Below are positions 21,870 through 32,560 of a stretch of DNA of 64,000 nucleotides, in pieces; positions within the stretch are counted from its first letter, which is position 1, and every line of letters begins with the position of its first letter. A model generated the notes under the pieces. It worked only from the letters and a program-made list of their open reading frames with translations. It was not told the DNA's origin and made no database searches. Source of the DNA: Flaccisagitta enflata (lineage: Eukaryota; Chaetognatha; Sagittoidea; Aphragmophora); assembly GCA_965153355.1 (NCBI GenBank), contig OZ231127.1, forward strand, positions 84,940,001-85,004,000, in the 5' to 3' direction. Both the position numbers and the translations under genes were made by a program.

Positions 21870-23205
21870 GAGATAAAGGACTTGTGACATGACAATATTG
21901 ACATTTATGCGTACATGACATGGCATGTCGTTCTCATTGTCATTCTTCAGTCTGCCTTTGGTTGCCTCACTCTGAGACTTGAGACTTGAGACTTGAGACT
22001 TGAGACATGACAATATCGACATTTATGCGAACATGACAAGGCATGTCATTTTCATGGTCATTCTTTGGTCTGCCTTTGGTTGCTTCACTCTGAGATGGAT
22101 GACTTGAGACATGACAATATTGAAATTTATGCGTACATGACAAGGCATGACATCTTCATGGTCATTCTTTAGTCTGCCTTTGGTTGCCTCACTCTGATAG
22201 GGAGGACTTGAGACATGACAATATTGACATTTATGCGTACATGACATGACATGTCACTCTCATTGTCATTCTTCAGTCTGCCTTTGGTTGCCTCACTCTG
22301 ATAGGGAGGACTTGAGACATGACAAAATCGACATTTATGCGTACATGACATGGCATTTCATTCTCATTGTCATTCTTCACTCTACCTTTGGTTGCCTCAC
22401 TCTGAAATGGATGACTTGACACATGACAATATAGACATTTATGCATACATGACATGGCATGTCATTCACATTGTCATTCTTCAGTCTGCCTTTGGTTGCT
22501 TCACTCTGATAGGGAGGACTTGAGACATGACAGTATTGACATTTATGCGTAAATGACATGACATGTCATTCTCTTTGTCATTCTTCACTCTACCTTTGGT
22601 TGCCTCACTCTGAAATGGATGACTTGTCACATGACAAAATCGACATTTATGCGTACATGACATGGCTTGTCATTCTCATTGTCATTCTTCAGTCTGCCTT
22701 TGGTTGCTTCACTCTGAGATAGATGACTTGAGACATGACAATATCGACATCTATGCATACATGACATGGCATGTCATTCTCATTGTCATTGTCATTCTTC
22801 ATTCTGCCTTTGGTTGCCTCACTCTGAGATGGATGACTTGAGAAATGACAATATCAACATCTATGCGTACATGACATGGCATGTCATTCTCATTGTCATT
22901 GTCATTCTTCAGTCTGCCTTTGGTTGCCTCACTCTGAAATGGATGACTTGACACATGACAATATCGACATTTATGCGTACATGACATGGCATGTCATTCT
23001 AATTGTCATTCTTCAATCTGCCTTTGGTTGCCTCACTCTAAGATGGATGACTTGAAAAAATTCAATATTGACATCTGTGCAGACATGACACGGCATGTCA
23101 TTCTCACTGTCGTTCTTCAGTCTGCCTGTGGTTGCTTCACTCTGAGATGGATGACTTGAGACATGACAGTATCGGCATTTATGCGTACATGACATGTCAT
23201 GACAT
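21870..23205. repeat. 104-bp satellite, ~13 copies
   Basis: The unit includes GACATTTATGCGTACATGAC, ATGGCATGTCATTCTCATTG and CTGCCTTTGGTTGCCTCACT. Copies are spaced 104 bp apart, with two or three lengthened by a duplicated TTGTCA. Divergence is low, mostly single substitutions. Repeated ~60-residue frames on the minus strand reflect the unit. Confidence 0.95.
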
Positions 23206-23228
23206 AACTACATCTTGAGGAGGATACA

Positions 23229-23374
23229 TACAATGCCGGATAAACTCCCGTCGCGGACGGTCGGGCAGGAGCAGTAATGCGAAAACCGCCCGCAATTTCA
23301 GAAATATTTTGTACCGACATACCGACATACCGACCGACACGGCAAGGTGTAGAGTCGCGTGTCCGCGACTAAAA
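23229..23374 (+). mobile_element. HINE-like element, family A, subfamily A2
   Basis: The 5' end ACAATGCCGGATAAACTCCC leads to GTCGCGGACGGTCGGGCAGG, a CCGACATA core and the 3' hairpin AGTCGCGTGTCCGCGACT followed by AAAA. The subterminal word GTCGCGGAC matches the other A2 copy (46337-46493) and differs from the main A word GTCGCGTGC, together with the hairpin. Confidence 0.7.
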
Positions 23375-23511
23375 GCTTTATTCAGAGTTTTAGACTTGAC
23401 ACTCAAGCAAACACGAACATGACGTAACAAGACAGGATCTTTACTCTGACATGGATGTATGACGATTCAGAATTCAGACATGACACAATATGTGCGGTTC
23501 TACCCTTCTCC

Positions 23512-23680
23512 ATCCCATAAAAGGCGCGTTTCTATTGATCGAAAACACCAATTTTGAATAGTCACTCGCTCACTCCGGTCACTCTTATAACTCACTCAGT
23601 ATTGCTCCACTTCAATACATTCACTTCCTTCACTTGTGCTCCATTCACGGCCTTGCACACTCCTTTCACTCATTTGCTCA
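23512..23680. mobile_element. J-type repeat, partial
   Basis: AAAGGCGCGTTTCTATTGAT followed by CACTCGCTCACTCCGGTCAC-type repeats, as in J copies near 36.2 and 57.9 kb. The right end is not defined. Confidence 0.5.
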
Positions 23681-24045
23681 ATTTGAGTTGATGACTGTGT
23701 GTTAAACATGATTGCATGATAAATGAGGATAATCAAGATTGTTGTCATCACTAAAAACACGTCCAAAGTCAGTCCAGGGAGACGCTAGTGGGGAATGCTG
23801 CGTAGAGGCCGTAGACCGCCTGTAAAGTTTCTTGATGTCGTTTTGTCGTGCGTTATTCTGTTTTCTCCAACGCAGTTTACTTTTTCTCAGTTTGGCGAGT
23901 CTTTGTAGATGCGTCATCTGTAAAAGAGACTGTCCATCTGTCCCAGGGTACGACAAAGTGCCCGAGTACGCGAGCATTGCTCGTGGGCAGCTAGCTGTTA
24001 TTGTAGGCAGGAGAGAAGGATTTACTGAGAATTTATCCTCGAATA
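23681..24045. other. Unannotated stretch with overlapping frames
   Basis: Open frames of 160-168 residues run on both strands (23702-24208 minus, 23832-24317 plus) into a G element. Neither shows recognisable motifs. Confidence 0.3.
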
Positions 24046-24049
24046 GCCG

Positions 24050-24516
24050 CAAAAGCGTTAGATGGTCAGCCGTACCCGTGCCCTGCCTTAGTAGGTTGTG
24101 GCTGAAGTTTAGGGGGGAGCAGGGCAGCGGCCCCGAAGCTTTCACACAGGGGAATTTTCTCCTTCTCCTCCTCCTTCTCTGTTCCCCCTTCCCCCACCTC
24201 CAGGCCATATCTCAGCTTCAAAGCCCATATCCCAGCCTCAAAGCCCATATCCCACACTTGAGGCCCAAATCCCTTGAGGCTGGAATTCGGGCCTCAAAGA
24301 TAAGATTTTGGCTGTAAGATATGACTTGGGCCTTGAGGTTGGGATTTGGACCTCAAGACTGGGATTTGGGCCTCAAGACTGGGATATGGGCTTCGAGGCT
24401 GAGATATGGGCCTGGAGGTGAGGGGGGTACGGAGAAGGAGGAGGAGAAGGAGAAAATTCCCCTGTGTGAAGACATAGGTCATCGACCCCTCCGGGGCCGC
24501 TGCCCAAAAAGGATAA
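24050..24516. mobile_element. Foldback element G4 with I flank
   Basis: The I flank (GGTCAGCCGTACCCGTGCCC) is followed by GGGCAGCGGCCCCGAAG, CACACAGGGGAATTTTCTCC, AGGCCCAAATCCC-type units, the turn-over, then GGAGAAAATTCCCCTGTGTG, ATAGGTCATCGACCCC and CCGGGGCCGCTGCCC. The left arm lacks the GGTCGATGACCTATG portion. Confidence 0.65.
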
Positions 24517-24525
24517 AAATTATCT

Positions 24526-24719
24526 TTTTAGTCGCATGCACGCAACTGTACAACATGCTTTTTCCGTTGGTCGGTCGGTTGGTTGGTTGGTTGGTTTTAC
24601 TTTTTTAATGATTTCATTTCTTTGACCTCACTGCTCCTGCCGAAATGGTCTTGTGACCTCAAATATGGCCCCTGCCCACCCGTACGCGACTTCGGTAGCC
24701 GTGTATCTGGCCTTGTTTT
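24526..24719 (-). mobile_element. HINE-like element, family A, near full length
   Basis: Plus-strand order: TTTTTAGTCGCATGCACGCA, a CGGT/TGGT core, a T-rich body, GACCTCACTGCTCCTGCC, GCCCCTGCCCACCC, ACGCGACTTCGGTAGCCGTG and TATCTGGCCTTGTTTTA. It abuts the G4 right end. Confidence 0.75.
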
Positions 24720-24987
24720 ATGGAATATCAAATTCTGGATTGTAAGAGTTTTACTATTTGTTGTAATCCAAATAATAGTACAAATACGTTTGTATTTCTA
24801 AAAAAATGATTTTTAAAAGTCACACGCTTTTATTGTAGGAAAGAAACTATTGAAAAATTCTGCTTGCAGGCAGCCAAAAATCTGTTGGACCGGAAGCCGG
24901 AAGCACCGGAAGCCGTGTATCCGGCCTTGTTATCTTTTATGGTCGTTACCTTCTATGGTTGTTGATGCAACTTTCTGCGGATTATTA

Positions 24988-25736
24988 CAGGGAATACCCC
25001 GCAAAGTGACACCAAAGAAAACGTCATATTTCTGCTTCTACAAATATTATTTCAATTCTGAAAAAAATTCCTAGAAGATATTTTAAACTGATTTTGTTTG
25101 TTTTGGACTAACAAATTTGGTTTTGAAAAATTAACCTACATGGAATAAGTGAATCATCCTCAATCTTTTAACAAAATCGCTGTTTTTCTTAAGAAAACCA
25201 TTGAGGGTTGCTGTTTCTTTCACTGCCATTTTTCAACAAATTGTGGCAAACTGCTGGAAAAGCTCTCTAATTGAATATATTTTGATAAAGATTAAGTATC
25301 TAAAATGTTTTGAGAATTTCCCATCATTTTTTGACAAATTATTGCATTTTTCACAAGGATTTCTAGAGCAAAAATGTTGTTTTTGGCCTTTGATTGGCTA
25401 AATTCTGACCATAGATAGAGTTACAGCTAGGTCATTTTATGTATTCATAATCTACTTCAAAATATCTTTGATTCCAGCCCAACCCCGGGGTTTTGACTCA
25501 ATAGGTTGAGAAGTTTCATCAAAATTAGCATAACCACTCAAAACCCCAAAACCAGAAAATGCATTCCTCACCATTTCTAATGTTTCTTTCAATGCTACAG
25601 TACAGTCAGAGTTTTGAACATGTGCTCATTTACTTTGTATCTCATAAAATCGGTTTAAAAGTACTTTCTGGAACTTTTTTAAGAATTAGATTGAATATGT
25701 CGTTTTCTTTGGTGTCATTTGGCGGGGTATTCCCTG
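24988..25736. mobile_element. TIR element L, 749 bp, TATTA-flanked
   Basis: The ends read CAGGGAATACCCCGC then TGACACCAAAGAAAACG, with the complement on the right; the inverted match extends ~90 bp inward. TATTA lies at both edges (24983-24987 and 25737-25741). The interior is AT-rich with only a few short frames. The superfamily is not clear. Confidence 0.7.
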
Positions 25737-25958
25737 TATTACAGCAGGAAAATAGCTCTCATCTTTGAAAGATAAGTATATCAAGTGAACGACCAACCAT
25801 ATTATCATTATCATTATCAACAAACAAGCTTCTAGCCTCTCTTGTACAAGACTAAAGAAGAATAGCAGCATTTTGCAGAGTGTATGTCAGCAAAATGGGA
25901 TTTAGGGTTCAAGAAATATTGCAATAAATGAGAGCCTCTTCGTTTTTACTCAGTCCTC

Positions 25959-25962
<4 letters not shown>

Positions 25963-26039
<77 letters not shown>

Positions 26040-26046
26040 TCTCTCT
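25963..26046. repeat. (TC)n microsatellite
   Basis: A CT run of ~84 bases with one interruption. Confidence 0.95.
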
Positions 26047-26195
26047 CATCCCCACTCTCTCTCAGTCAATTTCATTCTCTTTTTTTCTTCATTTGTCCTT
26101 GAGTTTTACCATTTCACCACGGAAGTCCTCAGACATTCAGATTGCGTCAACTAAGATGAGTCCTTTACTTTGAAAATGACTTCGTTAACTCACTC

Positions 26196-26628
26196 TAAAC
26201 AAGCCCAAGAGGGCAACAGTCGCGTGCGTCTGGAAATGACGAACAAAAGGCCGTGCGATATGTATTGATACAATGTCGATACAATGTCGATACGATATCG
26301 AGACAATATCGATACAATATCGATACAATACAATACCCAAAATATCCAAAAATACCCAAAAATACCCAAAAATACCCAAAAGTACCCAAAAGTACCCAAA
26401 AATATCTGAAAGTACCTTAAAGTACCCCAAGTACCCAGAACAACTAAAGTACCCTTAAGTACCCTGAAGTACCCTAGAGTACCCTGGAATACCCTGGAGT
26501 ACCTCAAATTACCTTAAAAAGCCTTAAAAAGTCATAATTTTAGAAATGTGACGGACGGACGGACGGATGGACGGACCGACCTACCGACCGACACGGCAAG
26601 GTGTAGAGTCGCGTGCACGCGACTAAAA
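26196..26628 (+). mobile_element. HINE-like element, family A, with expanded internal arrays
   Basis: 5' end AAACAAGCCCAAGAGGGCAA then CAGTCGCGTGCGTC; 3' end GGACGGACGGACGGATGGAC, GTGTAGAGTCGCGTGCACGC, GACTAAAA. Between are two arrays: ~11-bp units of ACAATATCGAT type (26268-26330) and ~10-bp units moving from TACCCAAAAA to GAGTACCCTG (26330-26515). These replace the usual body and give several unrelated-looking frames on both strands. Confidence 0.7.
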
Positions 26629-26629
26629 A

Positions 26630-27525
26630 TGCGTATCTTTTAATTTTACACTGACATCCCTTGGCTTTCTGAGCAAAGGTTAGAAACCTAAAACTTTAAC
26701 TATGAATGAAGGGCAAACTTAAACCAATGTACTTACTTGTTAGGTTGATTGCATCTACATCATAGCCTATGAGATCATGACAGAAAATCTAAATTATTTT
26801 GGTTTTCAAAATGTCCCTGAAATTTTGCCTCTCTGCCACTACAAGATTCTCTGAAACTTTTGACAATTAATGAGTCTGGACACACTTAAAGGTTTATCCA
26901 GAAATGATTGTTCTGTCTTCTGATTGACTACCAGTGGTGCATTCGCAGTATATGGATATTTCACTGGGATATTGATATATGGATATTCCGATCCGAGGGT
27001 GTGCTTTGATTAAGTTTTGCCATGTTGTTACACTCTCTGATAATTGTTTTCAGTCTGTATGATCCCCCAGTGGGCTTTGATTTAGTTTTGTCATGTCCTT
27101 TAGCTCTCTCAGTCGCCGTTTGTTAAAAATCATCACGTAAAGGATATTTTTAGCTTCATCATTTTCTTTTTTTTCTTCTTTTGAGTGTAATAAAAGATTC
27201 ATCAAAATGAGACCACGTCTTCATGAAATGAGATATCTCCCCCTTTCCTGCTTCCCTGCCTCCCCACACTTCTTAACGGGAGTTCGAAAAAAAAGCATTA
27301 ATCATAACTGATAAAATGCAAGGTTTTAAATTAATTATGTTTGATTTTTATCAGTTACGATTTTGCAAAATAGTTTCCTAAAAGGATACAGGGGCAGGAC
27401 TGATTAGGAAAATGAGTTTTTCATCTCAGGCGTTGTTTCAAACAATTACAGGAAAAGTTATTTTTTTCAATTTTCTCGGCTTCATGGCATGGTGATATAA
27501 AAAAATTTATACCAACTTGTCAGGC
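26630..27525. other. Unannotated unique stretch
   Basis: No family recognised. Two weak direct repeats of CTTTGATTNAGTTTTG fall near 27005 and 27075, and a short palindrome at about 27295-27365 (TAACTGATAAAA / TTTTTATCAGTTA). Confidence 0.4.
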
Positions 27526-27527
27526 AC

Positions 27528-27760
27528 TAAACACTAGCCCACTATGAAAACATGCTTTTTCTCTATCGAAGAGATATGACTCAAAATCATAAAAATGGAT
27601 GGTTCATGACAAAAATTTGGTCATAGAGTATCTATAAAGTGTGCCCGCCACTTGCCCCATTTCCCATTATAAAAGATAGGACTAAAATCCTCCTGTTCCT
27701 CTCCTATGGGATATAGGGGTGGTGGCGCACAGTGGGTGGTTACCGGTACTTACCAATGCC
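27528..27760. repeat. Dispersed repeat M, copy 1
   Basis: AGCCCACTATGAAAACATGC, CTATCGAAGAGATATGACTC and AAGTGTGCCCGCCACTTGCC match, in reverse complement, the copy at about 32340-32545. The ends are not defined. Confidence 0.55.
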
Positions 27761-28204
27761 TCTTTAAAATCGTCTGTCATGTCGAATGGTAACAATTTTA
27801 CAGTTTTCTCAAAATGTCAGCGAACGTCAGCCACTTACGGAACTGACATCTTGATAAATGTCTTCTCTATGTTAATATCTAAAAGTTAACCATGGGGTTT
27901 GCCCGCGCAATTCTGACAGTTTGTTTTATACACAGAAAAAGTTAATACTGCATTATGCAAATTAACTGACCTTCTCGAAAGAGAAAAGACGAGGAAAAGA
28001 AACCTAAACATCTTTTTCTTCCCTCAAGTCAATCAATGCTTTTGTTTGTTGTCACGTAACCTTGGTTACACCATTCAGAAAATCGTTTTAGTGCTGATTC
28101 GTGCATTACGTGAAGTAAGACTATGACAGTGTTCATTATGCCATGCTACAACTGTGCTTGCCGCGGAAGTTTTGGTCGGTGTTGATACATGGAAGCAAAT
28201 TTAA
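27761..28204. other. Unannotated unique stretch
   Basis: No gene or repeat family recognised. Confidence 0.4.
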
Positions 28205-28206
28205 CA

Positions 28207-28210
28207 ATAA

Positions 28211-28288
<78 letters not shown>

Positions 28289-28289
28289 A
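28207..28289. repeat. (AAC)n trinucleotide array
   Basis: About 27 clean AAC units. The poly-N and poly-V frames are readouts. Confidence 0.95.
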
Positions 28290-28540
28290 TTGACATGTTA
28301 TCATAGCAGAAACGACATGATCAACAAGTGGAACAGTATCCCCCACCATATCCAGACCAAGAAATATGGAAAAGAGCTTTCTGAGCCCTCACTGACTAGT
28401 AACTGCACGCATCATGTCGATTAAGGGATTCAATAAACTTAAACGAATTTGATATCAAAACAAAAACATTCGATACTAATCATAGATGTTCTAAATTAAA
28501 ATATTATCATTCTATATTGAAGCACTCATTTACACAAGCA

Positions 28541-28544
28541 TGCG

Positions 28545-28631
<87 letters not shown>
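28541..28631. repeat. (GC)n(AC)n compound microsatellite
   Basis: GCGCGCGCGC passes into ~40 AC dinucleotides. Confidence 0.95.
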
Positions 28632-28633
<2 letters not shown>

Positions 28634-29030
28634 TTGTTTCACCATCTTATACGCGTTTGCCATCATTTCCAAAAAAGTCTTGGAAGACAGTGGTTCATAG
28701 ATTTTGGGCCCGAAGTCAGTGAAACATGATAGGCGCGAAACATGATTGGCGCAAATAACGCTTAGCTATAAATGATATCCATGTTCCTTTGTCATTACTT
28801 AAGAATAACTGGCCTAACCAGCTACTACATTCTTGAAAGCTTTTCCTGGCTTAATTACTTCATGCATGTAAATCTGTCTGTATGTTTGCGGGTTATTAAG
28901 TCGCGCGCAAGCAACAAAAAAATCGATTGGCTCATTGTCTGTCTATTGATTTCTGTTGTCTGCCAATAGGGTGCTTGTATGGTAAGTGGTGCAATATCCT
29001 TTACTTAACTTAAACTAAAGCGGCCAAAGA
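28632..29030. other. Unannotated stretch with a HINE hairpin trace
   Basis: AAGTCGCGCGCAAGCAAC near 28899-28916 resembles a decayed family-A hairpin. Otherwise nothing is recognised. Confidence 0.35.
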
Positions 29031-29033
29031 GCC

Positions 29034-29252
<219 letters not shown>

Positions 29253-29301
29253 AATTTGAGGGTGAACCATCGGAATAATTATATTGACAAATAAACTGAC
29301 T

Positions 29302-29442
29302 TTTTAGGTGCGACAAAGCACCTCTATAACTGGCTGTGTCCGTTGGTCGGTTGGTCGGTTGGTTGGTCAGTCGGTCGGTTGGTAACGCATTCCTTCGACG
29401 ATCCACACGTCGCACCTTATTGGCCTCCTTGGCCTTGTTTTT
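29302..29442 (-). mobile_element. HINE-like element, family B, intact
   Basis: Plus-strand order: TTTTTAGGTGCGACAAAGCA, CCTCTATAACTGGCTGTGTC, a CGGT/TGGT core, ACGTCGCACCTTATTGGCC and TCCTTGGCCTTGTTTTT. GGTGCGAC occurs near both ends in opposite orientation. At 141 bp this is the shortest complete example and the reference for family B. Confidence 0.7.
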
Positions 29443-29444
29443 CA

Positions 29445-30017
29445 TGATCGAGACCTTTATTTTTAACACTCTCCTTAAAACTGAGTGATGATTACGCCAA
29501 ACGTGTGGGCACATAGCCTCTCCGTCATTGTAATTGACGCCAAACACAAGGCAATATACTCGGGTACGATCAAGAAAAGTATGAAATGACAAAATTGTAT
29601 GACGGATAGTCTAAATGAATTTTCAAATGAGAGAGAGAGAGAGAGAGAGAGGCAGATAGACAGATAGACAGAGAGAACAAGTGTCCGCGATCAGATATTG
29701 TGGGGTTTCATAAACACGAAATGAAAAGGTCAAGTTTTGGTAATCTTGATCCAAGTAGCATATCGCCGTATAGCACTTTTTTTTCGAAAAAAAAAAGCAG
29801 CAACCCTATATTATTGTCTATTGTAATGTTGACAACTGCAAAATAAATATTTCATCAAAAAGATGACAATCATGACTATAAGGAAGTTTCAAAAGCATAG
29901 ATGAGAAAAAATAAAGAGTTTGGTGACTGCCTCGCAGTCTATTTAAAAAAAAAAAAAGTTTTAAAAAAGGAAACCGAGGTGGTGGGTGGGACGTTGACCG
30001 TGTATCAATGCAAAACC
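29445..30017. other. Unannotated stretch
   Basis: A short GA plus GATAGACA run at 29629-29675 and an A-run near 29944. No gene or family recognised. Confidence 0.4.
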
Positions 30018-30200
30018 TCTGCTGCTAAACTGGCGATTTTGTCGCCATTTCTAGCGAATTTTGGGATCTCCTAGCGACAAGAATTTCTCATGTAGCTCCT
30101 AGCGAATTATCTGGCGATTCTTTTCAAAACCCCTAGCTAATCTAGCTAATTCTAACGAATTTTAGCGAATTTCAGCTAATTTTATCCATTTGTGCTAAAT
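30018..30200. repeat. TAGCGAATTTT-type minisatellite
   Basis: CTAGCGAATTTT, CTAGCGACAAG, CTAGCTAATTCTAACG and similar words repeat irregularly every ~10-25 bases. The same words occur at 31585-31660 and 32220-32295. Confidence 0.6.
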
Positions 30201-30970
30201 ACTTATCCAATTTGAGGCTTTCTCCTACTTTGTTTGGAAAAATTGCTGATTCCTGATGGGCATCTCGAGACCTTTTGTTTTTCTTCTCCCTATAAAGGAA
30301 ATATTTTCACCATATACATAAATTTGTTCTGTGGTATTACTTTAACCATACGAGGACAATCACCCACATACAGACCTGATCCTTATCTTCACTCTTGTCC
30401 GTGTATGTTTCTGCCTTCATTCGACTTCGCAAATGGGACACCATGATTGTCTCATTGCTCGTTTGATCAGCGCGGCCTTGACCTCGTCTCGACAATTGAT
30501 TCTAACTTCAGAACTGACTTCAGAATGTCACCTGTGACTCAAGGATAACTTAAAGGGCCTCAGCCTCATAGCAAACGGGAGAAAGACAAATATGGAATCA
30601 TTGACGGTTCTGACTTCTAATTATGCGGTAATAAAAAGGCCCATACACAACACGGTTCTTGACCTCGGATAAACAGTGTCAAAAGAGTATCAAAAGAACG
30701 CTTATAAATGAAATGGCGAAGAGATAAACAATGGGCATCAAACTACTACAATAATTCATCTAAGATGTGGAAAAGGAATGAGCAGATAGTTTTTAACCAT
30801 TGACTTAAAGACGAGATTTATAACTCATGGAAACTTAAGGTTGAGTCACGAGATCTAGCTACTGAATTAATTGTATGAACGCGATGAATGACTACTGAAT
30901 GAAACGAGAAAACAACCATTCACTCCATGAATTCTTTAAAGCTAATGACACAATACAACATCACTGTGTC
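30201..30970. other. Unannotated unique stretch
   Basis: No gene, RNA gene or repeat family recognised. Confidence 0.4.
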
Positions 30971-30974
30971 ATAC

Positions 30975-31178
30975 TTTTTAGTCGCGTGCACGCGACTCTA
31001 CAATCCACTTTGTCCGTCGGTTGGTCGGTCGGTCGGTCGGTCGGTTGGTCACATTTTACTTTTTTTTATGATTTTATTCTCTGACCTCACTGCTCCTGCC
31101 TAAATGGTCTAGTGACCTCAAATACGGCCTCTGCCCACCCGCACTTGACTTCTGTAGCCGTGTATCCAGCCTTGTTTT
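30975..31178 (-). mobile_element. HINE-like element, family A, intact
   Basis: Hairpin AGTCGCGTGCACGCGACT, TCTACAATCCACTTTGTCCG, TCGGTCGGTCGGTCGG core, ACATTTTACTT body, CTGACCTCACTGCTCCTGCC, GCACTTGACTTCTGTAGCCG and TGTATCCAGCCTTGTTTT. Useful with 53690-53891 as a family-A reference. Confidence 0.8.
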
Positions 31179-31184
31179 CTCACA

Positions 31185-31397
31185 TTTTAAGTCGCTTGCA
31201 CGCGACTCTACAACCCACTTTGTCCGTACGTTGGTCAGTTGGTCAGTCGGTCGGTTAGTCAGTCGGTCACATTTTACTTTTTTTATGATTTTATTTTTTG
31301 ACCTCACTGCTCCTGCCCAAATGGTCTAGTGACCTTGAATATGAACCGCATGCGACTTAGGTAGCTGTGTATCCGCCGTCTGCATACGGCCTTGTTT
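31185..31397 (-). mobile_element. HINE-like element, family A, adjacent second copy
   Basis: It starts 7 bp after the previous copy in the same orientation. Hairpin GTCGCTTGCACGCGAC; core of CAGT/CGGT tetramers; 3'-side ATGCGACTTAGGTAGCTGTG then TATCCGCCGTCTGCATACGG and CCTTGTTTGG. Confidence 0.75.
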
Positions 31398-31685
31398 GGA
31401 TAATTGGCAATGAATGCTGAATAATCATTCAAAATGAATGTTTTGATTATTGAATCTTATCCAACTGTATGTATTAAATCTTATCCAACTGTATGTAGTA
31501 GCAGTTTACTTGTTCAAAAGCATTTTACTCTTGTTATATGGATAGTTTTCTTTATTAATGGTCATCAGGTAAGCAAAGGAAAATCTAGCGAATTTCTAGC
31601 GAATTTGGAAAAAAAACCTAGCAATTTTTAGCGATTTTTTAGGGGCTAAATAGCGAATTTTGAAAAGCCCGAGTTAGCGCCATAG
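31297..31685. repeat. Segmental duplication, copy 1
   Basis: It begins inside the second family-A element and runs through unique DNA to GTTAGCGCCATAG. The second copy lies 634 bp downstream and is about 98% identical by eye. Confidence 0.85.
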
Positions 31686-31929
31686 GCATAGGCGCACTTG
31701 CAGTTTCTCTGGATCAATCGAGGTCCAACCAAGTGGTTGTCTGTAATATGACGGATGTGACTGGAGATTGGGAAGGCTGATTGTATGTTTGGGTTTGTGA
31801 AAATTAGCATGAGTGTGCTTTAATTAAAGATTTGCCCTTTTGGGGAAAAAACCAGTGCACCGGACTGACTGTTTGAGCATGGTATCTATTTGGATAAAAC
31901 TCCTTGCACGGAAGTTAGTATAAAGTAGT

Positions 31930-32319
31930 ATTTGACCTCACTGCTCCTGCCCAAATGGTCTAGTGACCTTGAATATGAACCGCATGCGACTTAGGTAGCC
32001 GTGTATCCGCCGTCTGCATCCGGCCTTGTTTGGATAATTGGCAATGAATGCTGAATAATCATTCAAAATGAATGTTTTGATTATTGAATCTTATCCAACT
32101 GTATGTATTGAATCTTATCCAACTGTATGTAGTAGCAGTTTACTTGTTCAAAAGCATTTTACTCTTGTTATATGGATAGTTTTCTTTATTAATGGTCATC
32201 AGGTAAGCAAAGGAAAATCTAGCGAATTTCTAGCGAATTTGGAAAAAAAACCTAGCGATTTTTAGCGATTTTTTAGGGGCTAAATAGCGAATTTTGAAAA
32301 GCCCGAGTTAGCGCCATAG
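31930..32319. repeat. Segmental duplication, copy 2
   Basis: Same order and orientation as 31297-31685, so the family-A part here (31930-32031) lacks its hairpin half. The ~63-residue frames inside each copy differ at about three positions and show no motifs. Confidence 0.85.
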
Positions 32320-32339
32320 AGCAAAACTGATAGTTAGCT

Positions 32340-32560
32340 TGTGAGTGAAATGGGGTGGTTTGGTGGTCGAGGGTGGTCGGTGGAGGTAAATCCTGGTAGG
32401 TGGTGATTTCCAGCCCACAGTGTGGCGGGCACACTTTATAGAAGCCCCATGGTCAAATTTTTGTTATGGACCATTTATTTTTATGAGTCATATCTCTTCG
32501 ATAGAGAACTTTTCTATGAAAAAGCGTGTTTTCATAGTGGGCTACTAAACATATCCTCCA
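32340..32560. repeat. Dispersed repeat M, copy 2
   Basis: Reverse-complement counterpart of 27528-27760: GTGTGGCGGGCACACTTTAT, GAGTCATATCTCTTCGATAG and GCGTGTTTTCATAGTGGGCT. A GGTGG-rich lead precedes it. Confidence 0.55.

Noticed and set aside
21870-23205. CRISPR-like array, given regular repeats
   Set aside because: The repeat is continuous 104-bp satellite with no unique spacers, and the window is eukaryotic.
23702-24208. 168-residue minus-strand frame
   Set aside because: It overlaps a 161-residue plus-strand frame and runs into a G foldback element, with no motif seen.
30975-31178. Family-A elements as tRNA- or 5S-derived SINEs
   Set aside because: No A/B box pair and no poly-A or simple 3' tail. 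The inverted subterminal words and end hairpin fit a Helentron-type element better.
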